Assembly: GCA_963765285.1 (NCBI GenBank)
Contig: CAVXVR010000002.1
Location: 248,001 to 312,000, forward strand
DNA length: 64,000 nt
Direction of reading: 5' to 3'
From: CAVWZH01 sp963765285
GTDB lineage: Bacteria; Acidobacteriota; Terriglobia; Terriglobales; Acidobacteriaceae
Part shown: piece by piece, positions 45,383 through 54,702 of the stretch
Layout: each line of letters opens with the position of its first letter
Numbering within the stretch: the first letter of the stretch is position 1
The notes under the pieces: generated by a model
What the model saw: only the letters and a program-made list of their open reading frames with translations
The model's database searches: none
Told to the model about the DNA's origin: nothing
Position numbers and translations under genes: made by a program

Positions 45383-45617
45383 TCCCGCTCTTTGTGAAGT
45401 CCAGTAAGTAGAATGTCATTGTCCATTCGGATGCGAGCCAGACGCGCGATTTCTGCGTCGCAAAGAACGCCCTTCGGCTCTCCTCGCTTTGCGAGGAGTT
45501 GCTCAGGGCAGGCTTAGAGACGCTGCGCGCGGCTCGCCCAGATCCTTCACTGCGCAAAAAGCGCTTGTTCAGGATGACAATGACGACTATTTGGTGCGGA
45601 CTTTAGAAAGAGCGGGA
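45383..45617 (+). other. Intervening sequence in 23S helix 25
   Basis: About 235 nt bounded by the arms TCCCGCTCTTTGTGAAGTCC and GGACTTTAGAAAGAGCGGGA, which pair over 20 positions with two mismatches. E. coli has only a short loop at this place. The body holds a nested repeat-like palindrome (TGTCATTGTCC / GGATGACAATGA) and the string CTCAGGGCAGGCTT, also seen in the element at 19549. As in other IVSs, excision by RNase III would leave the 23S fragmented at helix 25. A frame on the opposite strand shows no protein likeness. Confidence 0.9.
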
Positions 45618-45885
45618 AAAGTCTGACCGCGTGCCTATTGCATAATGAGCCGGCTAGTTATTCTTGTCAGCAAGGTTAAGCGAAAGCGAGCCGCAGCGAA
45701 AGCGAGTCCTAATAGGGCGAATCAGTTGGCAGGAATAGACGCGAAGCGGGATGATCTACCCTTGGCCAGGCTGAAAGTGGGGTAACACCCACTGGAGGGC
45801 CGAACGGGTGTTTGTTGAAAAAAGCTCCGATGAGCTGAGGGTAGGGGTGAAAGGCTAATCAAATTCCGTGATAGCTCGTTCTCTC

Positions 45886-45917
<32 letters not shown>

Positions 45918-46003
45918 TGTCGTGGTGGTAAAGTACTCGATGGACTAGGGGGCTTTCCAGCTTACTGAATCCAACGAAACTCTGAATGCCATGGAACAAC
46001 CAA

Positions 46004-46040
<37 letters not shown>

Positions 46041-46113
46041 GAGAGGAAAACAGTCCAGATCGCCTGCTAAGGTCCCAAAGTACAAGCTAAGTGGGAAAGG
46101 AAGTCGGAACGCC

Positions 46114-46182
<69 letters not shown>

Positions 46183-46960
46183 GGTCCGGTGCCGACAATT
46201 TAACGGGGCTCAAGCTTGTCACCGAAGCAGCGGATGCACAGCGCAAGCTGTGCGTGGTAGGAGAGCATTCTCAACAGTTAGAAGCCAGACTGAAAAGACT
46301 GGTGGACGGTTGAGAAGAGACCCTGCCGGCATAAGTAGCGATAACGGAGGTGGGAACCCTCCGCGCCGAAAGTCTAAGGTTTCCTGAGAAAGGTTAATCC
46401 GCTCAGGGTCAGCCGGTCCCTAAGGTGAGGCCGAAAGGCGTAACTGATGGACACCCGGTTAACATTCCGGGGCTCCCTTGTGTTCGTTATCACGATGGGG
46501 TGACGCAGTAGGATAAGCGGGCCGTCCTATGGCTATGACGGTCGATGCGTGTAAGGTGTTTCTCGTAGGAAAATCCGCGAGGAAGCTATCACTGAGACGC
46601 AAAGCAGTACCCCGTATGGGGGAAAGCTGCCGATTCCACACTGCCAAGAAAAACCTCTAAGGAGAACGTAAGGGAACCGTACCTCAAACCGACACAGGTA
46701 GACGAGGAGAATATCCAAAGGCGCTCGTGAGAACAGTTGGTAAGGAACTCGGCAATATAACCCCGTAACTTCGGGAGAAGGGGTGCCTCACTAGGGTTCA
46801 TAGCCCGAAGAGGCCGCAGAGAAATGCGCACTGCGACTGTTTAACAAAAACACAGGTCTCTGCAAAGTCGAAAACGACGTATAGGGGCTGACGCCTGCCC
46901 GGTGCTGGAAGGTTAAAGGGAGAGGTCAACCGCAAGGTGAAGCTTCGAACTGAAGCCCCA

Positions 46961-46995
<35 letters not shown>

Positions 46996-47535
46996 TAGGA
47001 ATCGCTAGCCTTAGTAAAATCTGGCTATATGCTGGAAGGTCTGAGTATCCTGCGCTACGTGGTGCAACGCCACGTGACAATGCGACAGGTGCAGATAATC
47101 AGCAGGAAAGGCCGGTAGGAGATACGAACTCTCAAGGTTCGTGAAAGGGCGCGGCTTCAGCCGTGCCGACAAAAGCGGCAAAATCTCGAGGGCTTTAGCC
47201 CCTGAGGTTGTCGCTTCTCGAAATCACAGCTGGAATCCTCAGAGACTGTATGCCAGATTCCAATCCCAAGTAGAGATCCACGCGAGATTCCTCGCCCCGC
47301 TGGTAAAAAGCGCGGGACTTCGGAATGACGCCAGGATTTTGATCTGGAGATTGGAAAAGATACAGTCCGAACTGCATGGCGACATGCAGAGAGTGGCAGA
47401 AATGTCCACTCCGCTTCGCTGAAGAGCATCGTGGAAATTCCCTGCAGGGCCGGCGGTAGTGCCGGCGAGCATGGGATTCTTCGCTTCGCTCAGAATGACA
47501 GTTTGTGTTCAATTCGCGGAGACGCAACAAAGTTG
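46996..47535 (+). other. Group I intron in 23S rRNA at the I-CeuI site
   Basis: The universal sequence TAACGGTCCTAAGGT|AGCGAAATTCC is interrupted after the T at 46995 and resumes at 47536. The 5' exon CTAAGGT (46989-46995) pairs fully with the internal guide GCCTTAG (47008-47014), with the needed U-G pair at the splice site; the intron ends in G (47535). P-like AATCAGCAGGAAAG (47097), R-like TCCTCAGAGACTGTATGCC (47236) and S-like AAGATACAGTCCGAACTGC (47357) are in order, and ACTGT with ACAGT form P7. A REP-like segment (GCGGCTTCAGCCGTGCCG) sits between P and R, and GATTCTTCGCTTCGCTCAGAATGAC near the 3' end. No homing endonuclease gene is inside. Confidence 0.9.
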
Positions 47536-47582
<47 letters not shown>

Positions 47583-47653
47583 CGAAAGTGCGACTGTCTT
47601 GCCAACTGACACGGCGAACTTGTAGTGCCGGTGAAGATGCCGGTTGCCCGCAA

Positions 47654-47686
<33 letters not shown>

Positions 47687-47836
47687 CCTTTACTATGAAC
47701 TATGGCACTTGCTGCGCAGGATAGGTGGGAGGCTTTGATTTCAGGCTCTCGGGCTTGGAGGAGCCAACGGTGAGATACCACCCTGCGAGTTCTGTGGTTC
47801 TAACCTATTCCCGTAAACCGGGAAAGGGACATAGTA

Positions 47837-47872
<36 letters not shown>

Positions 47873-48010
47873 CAGTAACGGAGGCGCGCGAAGCTACGCT
47901 CAGGCTGTTTGGAAATCAGCCGACGAGTGCAAACGCATAAGCGTGGTTGACTGCGAGACCTACAAGTCGAGCAGGTACGAAAGTAGGCGTTAGTGATCCG
48001 GTGGTTCTGC

Positions 48011-48065
<55 letters not shown>

Positions 48066-48092
48066 GGAGCCAAGAGTTCATATCGACGCTCC

Positions 48093-48128
<36 letters not shown>

Positions 48129-48142
48129 AGCTGTAGAAGGTT

Positions 48143-48189
<47 letters not shown>

Positions 48190-48249
48190 CAGAACGTCGC
48201 GAGACAGTTCGGTCCCTATCTGTTGTGGGCGCAGGAGATTTGAGGGGAC

Positions 48250-48288
<39 letters not shown>

Positions 48289-48506
48289 TGTGATTGAGCT
48301 GTCCTGCCAAGGGCACCGCTCAGTAGCGAAGTTCGGTTGTGATAACCGCTGAATGCATATAAGCGGGAAGCACTCCCCAAGATGAGATCTCCCAACCCGT
48401 AAGGGATAAGAAGGGCCCAGGTAGACTACCTGGTTGATAGGCGGGAGGTGGAAGCGCAGTGATGCGTGTAGCTTACCCGTACTAATCGCCCGTTCGGCTT
48501 GACCAT

Positions 48507-48891
48507 AAAATTTACTCGGTGCATTAAAAGCAGCCGTCAGCACTCAGCTGTCAGCTTTCAGTTCGAAACTGTTCGAAAGCTGCGGCGTCCTCAGAGGCTG
48601 GTCAGAAACTGGACCAGACTGAGAGCCAGTGCCTGACGACTGTGCGCCGACGAAAAGCCGATGTAGTGCGTGGTTGAAATCGGAAGTAAACCAAGAAGAA
48701 AGTAAACCACACCCAATCTATTCAGCTGTGAGGTATCGTCCTCACGATCTTTGAAAAGCTATCAGCTCTCAGCTTCGGCTCTCAGCTCTCGGGAGTCGGC
48801 GGTTGGGCGCCAACATTTGCCGGGCTTCGACCACCGAAGTCAGCAGCGGGAATTCGCTGAAAGCTGACGGCTGAAAGCTGACGGCTGAGTT
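48507..48891 (+). other. 23S-5S spacer
   Basis: Transcribed spacer. It holds the 3' arms of two long-range stems around 23S (48498-48517 and 48712-48743), a boxA-like GATCTTTGAAAA at 48748 and tandem GCTGAAAGCTGACGG repeats (48856-48888). No gene. Confidence 0.6.
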
Positions 48892-49009
<118 letters not shown>

Positions 49010-49014
49010 TAAAT

Positions 49015-49053
49015 AAAGGCCATCGAGAGAAATCTCGATGGCCTTTTCCTTTT
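49015..49053 (+). terminator. rRNA operon intrinsic terminator
   Basis: AAAGGCCATCGAGA GAAA TCTCGATGGCCTTTT: a 13-base perfect stem, tetraloop and T-rich tail CCTTTT. Confidence 0.95.
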
Positions 49054-49116
49054 GCTATTCAAATCCGTAGACTCACTGATTCCGCAGAGCGGGCACCGTC
49101 TTCTAAAAGAAAACGG

Positions 49117-49517
49117 AATCCAAATTGTGGCCCAGTTAGCAACCGTGTGCCAACTGTTGCCTTCAGGCTTTTGTAGCTTGGCCCTATAGCGACCTTGTTC
49201 CCCTTTAGTGCTCAAGAATCCTGAACCTTCCTGACAAGAAGCCGATGACGGCGTCCAAGTACTTATCCAGCGCGATCCGAATCTTGAGCATGGGAAGCCA
49301 CTCGCAGTAAAAGCGGCCGGCTTTGAAACCCAGCTCGTCGCGATTCTGCAGGCAGTCAGCCACACGATTAGCGTGGGTGAGCCCGGGTTGCACTGGCATC
49401 GTGATGCTGATCTCCACGGGCTCGGCCGTCATTCTCGACCATCTTCAGAGACGGGAAGCGTTTCGCAATTTCAGCGAATACCCGCTCTTGCGATGGCTTC
49501 GGTGTCAGACGTGTCCA
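49117..49517 (-). pseudogene. Degraded small hypothetical gene between the two 5S copies
   Basis: Reading across three frames from an ATG at 49517 gives a protein-like chain: MDTSDTEAIA, then ERVFAEIAKRFPSLKMVEN, then AEPVEISITMPVQPGLTH, CEWLPMLKIRIALDKYL, FLSGRFRILEH, and further on AKLQKPEGNSWHTVANW. The order FLxGRxRILE followed by KAxLQxPEG looks like one conserved soluble protein of about 130 residues now broken by two or three frameshifts and a stop at 49205. The family is not known to me. It might be decay or, given the other indels in the window, sequencing error. Confidence 0.5.
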
Positions 49518-49647
49518 TGCTCAATATCCTACCCTCGTCCCCGCCCATCGCCACCTTCGCAGTGAGTCGGCGAACAGATCCCTCGCAAGAACGCTCGGGA
49601 TTTCGGCTGCGGGCTCCCGCTACGCTCACGCCCGCAGAGCGCCTCAA

Positions 49648-49758
49648 GTTAAGCCCCGCAGGGCCGATGGTACTCTCCACCCCATCGCGCCAAAACCGGG
49701 CGTGCTGGGGGCCCCGGTGCACGCGAAAGTGTGTGGAGAGTAGGTCGTTGCCGGCATT
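49648..49758 (+). pseudogene. Truncated 5S rRNA copy with insertion
   Basis: From AAGTTAAGCCCCGCAGGGCC to GTTGCCGGCATT it repeats the 3' two thirds of the 5S gene at 48939-49010, but the first third is absent and about 44 foreign bases (from CTCCACCCCATCGCGCC to GGGGCCCCGGT) split it after GGTACT. The 3' half differs at only a few places (GAGAGTAGGTCGTTGCC against GGAGCGTAGGTCGTCGCC). It cannot make a normal 5S. Confidence 0.88.
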
Positions 49759-49761
49759 GAA

Positions 49762-49800
49762 TAAAGGCCACGTTGCAAAAGCAATGTGGCCTTTTCCGTT
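49762..49800 (+). terminator. Terminator after the 5S remnant
   Basis: AAAGGCCACGTTGC AAAA GCAATGTGGCCTTTT: a hairpin in the same relative place and with the same outer bases (AAAGGCCA / TGGCCTTTT) as the operon terminator at 49015, but a diverged inner stem. Confidence 0.88.
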
Positions 49801-49866
49801 GATGCTGCATTTGCTACGGTGTTCCGAGGCGCTGGATGAGAGAGCCGCATTGCCCGCGCCACACGC

Positions 49867-50688
49867 TCAGCCGGCGATCGCGACCAGTTCTACTGGGATC
49901 AGCGCTCCGGAGGCAATCGCCATATTCACGTTCTTGAGCATCAGGGGGGCTTGCTCACCCATCAGCACGTGCACGCCCAGAGCCGGTGGGCCGGACGCGC
50001 TTTGCGCCATCATGCGCTGCATGAACTCGAGCGCGAATTGCCGCCGGTCGCGCTGGTGATCGATGCGAAATCCCGCGGCCTGCAGCTCCCGGCGATAGTC
50101 GTCGACGCTGGCGACGAAGCTGGTCTCGGGAATCTGCGCCCATGGTACGGGGAAGGCGAACGCTCCGTCGCTACTGCGCATGAGGTCGTAGACGGCGAAG
50201 CGGGCGCCGGGCTTGAGCACGCGCGCCACCTCGCGGAAAACCCCAGCCTTGTCGGCGATGTTCATGCAGACGTGAATCGTGTAGGCACCGTCGAATGTAC
50301 CCGAAGCAAAAGGCAGCTCGAGCGCACTGGCCTGGTGAAACTTCACCCGCTGGTCGAGCTTGACCCTGCGGGTGAGGCTCTCGGCTACGCGCACAAACTC
50401 CTCGGTCAGATCAATGCCGGTGACCTGGCAGCCGCGCTCGGCAAAGTAGCGGGCCGGACCCCCGATGCCGCAGCCGACATCCAGCAGATGCATGCCGGGG
50501 CGAAGCTGCATGAAGTCGGCCAGGGCTTGGGTGGCTTCACGGCCGCCGAGATGGAATTCGTCGATTGCGGCCATGTCATCCGCGCGTAACTGCTCAAGAT
50601 TCTTGCCTGCGCTACGCAGCAGGCCGACAAGTTTGTCTTCGAGCTTCCCGTGTGTGTAGTAATTGGCGACTTGCTGTTCGATGTTCAT
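49867..50688 (-). CDS. Class I SAM-dependent methyltransferase
   Basis: A 273-residue protein with the Rossmann methyltransferase motif I LLDVGCGIGGPARYFAERG (Asp70 to Arg80), motif GIDLTEEFV and ASALELPFASGTFDGAYTIHVCMNI, then REVARVLKPGARFAVYDLM. The N-terminal YYTHGKLEDKLVGLLRSAG and the overall length fit the gamma-tocopherol/sarcosine type methyltransferases. The substrate cannot be told. The start ATG at 50688 is the first in the frame. Confidence 0.88.
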   Translation of the reverse strand: MNIEQQVANYYTHGKLEDKLVGLLRSAGKNLEQLRADDMAAIDEFHLGGREATQALADFMQLRPGMHLLDVGCGIGGPARYFAERGCQVTGIDLTEEFVRVAESLTRRVKLDQRVKFHQASALELPFASGTFDGAYTIHVCMNIADKAGVFREVARVLKPGARFAVYDLMRSSDGAFAFPVPWAQIPETSFVASVDDYRRELQAAGFRIDHQRDRRQFALEFMQRMMAQSASGPPALGVHVLMGEQAPLMLKNVNMAIASGALIPVELVAIAG

Positions 50689-50735
50689 GTTTTTTTGGAT
50701 GCTTCAATCGCAGGCTTGGATAGATTAAACCGGTT

Positions 50736-51113
50736 TTACCAACCAATGCGTTTGGTTCCGGCCACCAGGTCGAAATGCCGATCGCGGCTCAGGAGCGGGA
50801 GAGAATGCTGGCGGCAGAGCGCCGCAATCCAAATGTCATTGGTGGGAATTGGCCTGCCCGCCCGCTTCAATTCGAGAGTGATTTCTGCGTAGGAGTGTGT
50901 GGTCGGCTGGTTGATGTCCAACACCGGACAGTCATTCAGCAGGCCCTTCAGCCAGTTTTCGTACGTGGCACGGTTTCGCGACTGGGCAATTCCGTAGCGA
51001 TACTCCCCTAGCACAATCACGGGAATGGCCACCTGATCGGCGCGAGCGAGAAGGGCAATGATTGCGGGATCATCGTCGGCCGCGGCGGACAAGGCGTTGG
51101 TATCGAGAATCAT
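50736..51113 (-). CDS. vapC: VapC-type PIN domain ribonuclease toxin
   Basis: A 125-residue PIN protein with the acidic residues Asp4 (ILDTNALS), Glu37 (VLGEYRYG), Asp93 (TNDIWIAALC) and Asp111 (LLSRDRHFD) that bind Mg for RNA cleavage. It lies 24 bases after its antitoxin on the same strand, the usual VapBC order. Targets of VapC family members are tRNA or rRNA; an rRNA operon lies next door but that closeness is not evidence. Confidence 0.93.
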   Translation of the reverse strand: MILDTNALSAAADDDPAIIALLARADQVAIPVIVLGEYRYGIAQSRNRATYENWLKGLLNDCPVLDINQPTTHSYAEITLELKRAGRPIPTNDIWIAALCRQHSLPLLSRDRHFDLVAGTKRIGW

Positions 51114-51137
51114 ATTCAGAGAGTCGTTTTCAGAAAA

Positions 51138-51392
51138 TCAGCGCCAGAGTTCCTGGTCAATCTGTTCGAAGGCTTCTTCTACCCGCTTATCGAGTTGTTT
51201 TCTGTCCTTGTGGAGGTGTTTGAGCTTCCCGAGGTGCTTCATCCAGGGCCTTGCCTGGGAGGTGGTCATCAATTTCTCCTGGACCGCCTCGGTGACCAGC
51301 TGGCGCAGAGGAATACCTCGTTCAGCGGCGACCGACTTGGCGCGACGGAACAGGAAATCGGGGATTTCGAGGGTTGTTTTCAACTTTCCCAT
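51138..51392 (-). CDS. vapB: VapB-type antitoxin (ribbon-helix-helix)
   Basis: An 84-residue protein from MGKLKTTLEIPD at 51392; an ATG at 51413 would add seven residues. The N-terminal LKTTLEIPDFLFRRAKSVAAERGIPLRQLVTEAV (two parts) has a ribbon-helix-helix look, and the charged C-terminal half (KHLHKDRKQLDKRVEEAFEQI) should wrap the toxin. It probably represses its own promoter. Confidence 0.85.
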   Translation of the reverse strand: MGKLKTTLEIPDFLFRRAKSVAAERGIPLRQLVTEAVQEKLMTTSQARPWMKHLGKLKHLHKDRKQLDKRVEEAFEQIDQELWR

Positions 51393-51580
51393 ATTACCAT
51401 ATTTATGGGACAAATGCGTTGAATTTCACCGGCTGAAGGGACGCCGTGTTCTTGAGGATAGGGGCTCGCGGGCGGGTGCGCCCACGCTACATTTTGAATG
51501 CGAAAAAGATGGCCCGCCGGGCGCTTGACGTGTATCCTCTCGTGGACCGGCAGGTCGAAGTCCCGGTTCACCTTCCTTCT

Positions 51581-52357
51581 ATGTCCACTGTCAGCGCAGA
51601 ACGCGTCGGGCCTGCCGCAACTCCGCAGAAAAAACTGAACACGTTGACCCTGACCGGCCGCAACGGCCTGGTGCAGCGCTATTTCTATTTCGCGATGTCG
51701 CTGCTGTTCGCGGGGATTGTGGTGGACGGCTTCAAGAAGACGGTCAACCAGAACCTGTTCCATGCCGCGATACCGCGGCCAACGATTCTCTGGTTTCATG
51801 GCGCGGCTTTCGCGGGGTGGGTGATTTTCTTCATTCTTCAGTCTTCGCTGGTCCGCGTCCACAAAGTCAGTTGGCACCGTTCGATTGGCTGGTTTGGCGC
51901 TGGGCTTGCCACCGTGATGGTTCCGCTGGGCGTCACCACTGCCATCATCATGACCCGCTTTGACACGGTGCAACTTCACCAGAATCAAAGCGATGCGTAT
52001 GCTTTTCTTAGCATCCCGTTCTACGACATGATCGCCTTTGGCGCGCTGATTGGGCTTGCCATCTATTGGCGGACGAAGCCAGAACTACATCGCCGGCTGG
52101 TGTTCATCGCAACCTGCGGGCTCATGGATGCGTCTTTCGGCCGCTTTGACTACTTGTTCGACCACAATCTCTTCCCGGTTTGCGTGGATCTGCTGATTAT
52201 TTTGGGCGTGGCGCGGGACCTGCTGGTAGACCGGCGTGTTCATAAGGTGTATCTCTACGCGCTGCCGGTGTTGATCGTGGGCCAAAGCCTCGCGATATAC
52301 ATGTGGCGGCAGAATCCTGCCTGGTGGCAGGCGATCACGCGCGGGATCATGGGGTAG
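51581..52357 (+). CDS. Hypothetical six-helix membrane protein
   Basis: A 258-residue protein from the ATG at 51581. Hydrophobic helices are visible at YFYFAMSLLFAGIVVDG, TILWFHGAAFAGWVIFFILQS, IGWFGAGLATVMVPLGVTTAI, IPFYDMIAFGALIGLAIYW, LFPVCVDLLIILGVARDLL and VYLYALPVLIVGQSLAIYM. A His after the first helix loop (LHRRLVFIATCGLMDASFGRF) and HxxxxHR in LVRVHKVSWHRSIGW may be metal or haem ligands. No named family is recognised with confidence. Confidence 0.65.
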   Translation: MSTVSAERVGPAATPQKKLNTLTLTGRNGLVQRYFYFAMSLLFAGIVVDGFKKTVNQNLFHAAIPRPTILWFHGAAFAGWVIFFILQSSLVRVHKVSWHRSIGWFGAGLATVMVPLGVTTAIIMTRFDTVQLHQNQSDAYAFLSIPFYDMIAFGALIGLAIYWRTKPELHRRLVFIATCGLMDASFGRFDYLFDHNLFPVCVDLLIILGVARDLLVDRRVHKVYLYALPVLIVGQSLAIYMWRQNPAWWQAITRGIMG

Positions 52358-52621
52358 ATGCTACCCGGGGCTTACACTCTGGGGTGGCATATGCCGCCCT
52401 TTTTCGGGGCTGGGTGCGGTGCAACGATCTCCCCTTTGTGCTTCAAGTTCGCCGCCTATTGATCTTTCCAACTCCGGTTGCGCGTGACACTGTGAGGCGT
52501 CCCAATTCGGGGCCGGACACTCGCCTGGTCAATGAAGTGGCGCGATTCGACTCATGCCAGGGATCTAGTCTGCCGATCTCTCCCTCTGTCAGGTGATGTG
52601 ACAGGGGAAAGGGAGCCTCGT
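52358..52621. other. Intergenic region
   Basis: Two hundred and sixty-four bases with no clear gene. GGGGAAAGGGAGCC just before 52622 can serve as ribosome binding site of the next gene. Confidence 0.4.
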
Positions 52622-52873
52622 ATGAGCATTTCCGTCTCTAACTCGTTGTCGACCGAGTCGCTGGCTGCTGCAAACTCCTCCTCGGACGCCTCGCCTGCGC
52701 CGAAGACCCAGGCCGCCACGAATGCCACTACCGACACGATCAAACTGTCCGAGTCACAACAGATTCATCAGCTCTATAACGAAGGGCAGAAGGTTTCCCA
52801 GATCGCTTTCAATCTCAACATTACGGTCGAGGCGGTGAACAGTTATTTGGGTATTCGTAACGCCACGGGTTAG
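52622..52873 (+). CDS. Small HTH-containing protein
   Basis: An 83-residue protein from the ATG at 52622 with GGGAG upstream. Residues 1-45 are Ser/Thr/Ala-rich and unstructured; residues 47-79 (QQIHQLYNEGQKVSQIAFNL then NITVEAVNSYLGI) form a helix-turn-helix of the sigma-region-4/LuxR kind. It may be a small DNA-binding regulator. The start MSISVSNSLS resembles that of the repeat protein at 62214 (MSIAGIASSI), a weak likeness only. Confidence 0.65.
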   Translation: MSISVSNSLSTESLAAANSSSDASPAPKTQAATNATTDTIKLSESQQIHQLYNEGQKVSQIAFNLNITVEAVNSYLGIRNATG

Positions 52874-53212
52874 TGAAAGCCTGTTTTTTGCCGCAGCGCC
52901 ATCTCGGAAACGGCGTCAAAGAAATCAGAAGAGTCTATAGCAAGCTCACCTGAATGGTCCGATCGCCAGAGCGCTTATGGCGAAAGCTCCGGACCTGTTT
53001 GCCAAGCCTCCGGCGATTGAGCAGATCGAGGTGCTGGGGGCCAAGCTTCCCTGATCGAGAGGCGATGCAACCCACCGCATAAAAATGTCTGATGCCGGTC
53101 ATAAGCTCCTTCGATTGGCGATTTGCGCGGCGGGCGCGTAGTCTATCAGTTTGGAAAATCGGGCCGCGGCGTTCTTTGTGTCATGACCGCTCGGCCCTCA
53201 CGAAGGAGATGC
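52874..53212. other. Intergenic region upstream of glnA
   Basis: Three hundred and thirty-nine bases. A 25-codon frame (52977-53054, ending IEQIEVLGAKLP) has no ribosome site and is not called. The CGAAGGAGATGC site before 53213 decides the glnA start. No clear regulator site is seen. Confidence 0.4.
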
Positions 53213-54643
53213 ATGTCGAACGAACTGCGGAATTTTTTGTCGCTTTCCTATGAAGAGCTGGAAGAGTTGAATCTGGAGGCCAAAGAACAGCGGAAAAAGC
53301 GGGTTGCTGCCGACCGGATCCGCGAGCAGCGGTTGAAGTATCTGACTGATGAAAAGCGGATCAAAGCGGTGACGGTGCTGTTCAGCGACCTAGAAGGCCG
53401 GCTGCACATGCTGGACTACGACAAGAAATTCCTCATCAAGAGCTGGGACAATCTGACGTTTGACGGATCTTCGATTCGCGGGTTTACCGCGCAGCGCGAG
53501 AGTGATTTGCGGCTGGGAATTGATTGGGCCGCGTTCTACTGGGCTCCGGCAGATTTTTTTGGGCCGGGCAAAGTGCTGGTGTTTGGCGACGTTATTGAGA
53601 AGCAGGGCGGACCGTATGCCGCTGACATACGCGGCATTTTGAAAGGGTATGCGGAGAGCCTGTACGAGAAGGAAGGCTATACGCTGAACGCGGCCAATGA
53701 GATTGAAGGATTTCTGTTCAAAGGGGTGGATGCGGAGAAGCGCTACCCGGAAACCGGCAAGTTTGAGTACGTGAACACCGGCGGCTACTACCACTCCCTA
53801 CCCGGCGATCCGCTGCGCGGCTTCATTGACACGACGGCCGAAGTGCAGCGAGCGATGGGATTCCAGAACGAGAAAGACCATCCGGAAGTGGCGCCCTCGC
53901 AGTTCGAAATCAACTACGGATACGGCGAAGTGGTGGCCGCGGCCGATCAGATCCAGCTCTACAAGCTGATTTGCCGCGAGGTGGCGACCAAGCTGGGGAT
54001 GACGGCGTCGTTTCTGCCGAAACCTGTCGTGGGGGTGAACGGCAGCGGAATGCACACCAATGTTTCCATCAGCAAGGGCGGGAAAAATCTTTTCTGGGAC
54101 GCGAAGGGCGAGGAAAAGCTTAGCAAGTTGGGTTGGTCGTTTGTCGACCGCATCCTGACTCACGGAAATGACATTTGTCTGCTGTTGAATGCCAGCGTAA
54201 ATGCGTACCGGCGGCTCGATCCGCACTTTGAGGCGCCGAACCAACTGAAGGCTTCGGCGGTAGACCGCGGCTCGATGGTGCGAATACCGATCGGGAATGA
54301 CAAGAGCATGCGGGTGGAAGTGCGCTCGGTAAGTCCGGATGCCAATCCGTACATGGTTCTCTTGTCGGTGTTCAAGAGCGGGCTGGATGGAGAGATTGCC
54401 AAGATCAAGAACCTGCGGCAAGCCGAACGGTACTTGCCAGACAACATCTATACTGCGCTGGAGAACTTCCGTAAAGCGAAGTGGGCCACGGAATTGCTCG
54501 GCGAGGACGTGAAAGGGCGTTATGCCGACCTGAAGCAGGCCGCGGCGGACCGCTGCCCGCGCTTGCTGGGCACGTTTGTGAAGGCCCCGGAAGTGCAATA
54601 CCATCACGAAGTCTATAACCAGTTTTTGTGGAACGAATTCTAG
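53213..54643 (+). CDS. glnA: Glutamine synthetase
   Basis: A 476-residue GS that joins ammonia to glutamate with ATP. The ATG at 53213 follows AAGGAG at good distance. Motifs are FDGSSIRGF (beta-grasp), the metal-binding ANEIEGFLF and the VAPSQFEINYGYGEV stretch, NGSGMHTNVSISKGGKN, and the VEVRSVSPDANPYMVLLSVFKSG end. There is no clear adenylylation-loop tyrosine context as in type I-beta. It has a coiled 45-residue N-terminus (LEELNLEAKEQRKKRVAADR) not seen in the shortest forms. Ends in a terminator. Confidence 0.95.
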   Translation: MSNELRNFLSLSYEELEELNLEAKEQRKKRVAADRIREQRLKYLTDEKRIKAVTVLFSDLEGRLHMLDYDKKFLIKSWDNLTFDGSSIRGFTAQRESDLRLGIDWAAFYWAPADFFGPGKVLVFGDVIEKQGGPYAADIRGILKGYAESLYEKEGYTLNAANEIEGFLFKGVDAEKRYPETGKFEYVNTGGYYHSLPGDPLRGFIDTTAEVQRAMGFQNEKDHPEVAPSQFEINYGYGEVVAAADQIQLYKLICREVATKLGMTASFLPKPVVGVNGSGMHTNVSISKGGKNLFWDAKGEEKLSKLGWSFVDRILTHGNDICLLLNASVNAYRRLDPHFEAPNQLKASAVDRGSMVRIPIGNDKSMRVEVRSVSPDANPYMVLLSVFKSGLDGEIAKIKNLRQAERYLPDNIYTALENFRKAKWATELLGEDVKGRYADLKQAAADRCPRLLGTFVKAPEVQYHHEVYNQFLWNEF

Positions 54644-54657
54644 GCTTCACAGGAAAA

Positions 54658-54689
54658 GGCCGGACACGATAACATGTCCGGCTTTTTGT
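54658..54689 (+). terminator. glnA terminator
   Basis: GCCGGACA CGATAACA TGTCCGGC followed by TTTTTGTTT. Confidence 0.9.
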
Positions 54690-54702
54690 TTGGGGGTTCC
54701 GC

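Noticed and set aside
47141..47422. 93-codon frame inside the group I intron
   Set aside because: No LAGLIDADG, GIY-YIG, HNH or PD-(D/E)XK motif; it reads through the P, R and S elements and a REP-like segment.
49648..49758. A functional second 5S gene
   Set aside because: The 5' third is missing and helix regions are split by an insertion.
52977..53054. 25-codon frame upstream of glnA
   Set aside because: No ribosome site, an upstream stop close by, and no conservation evidence.
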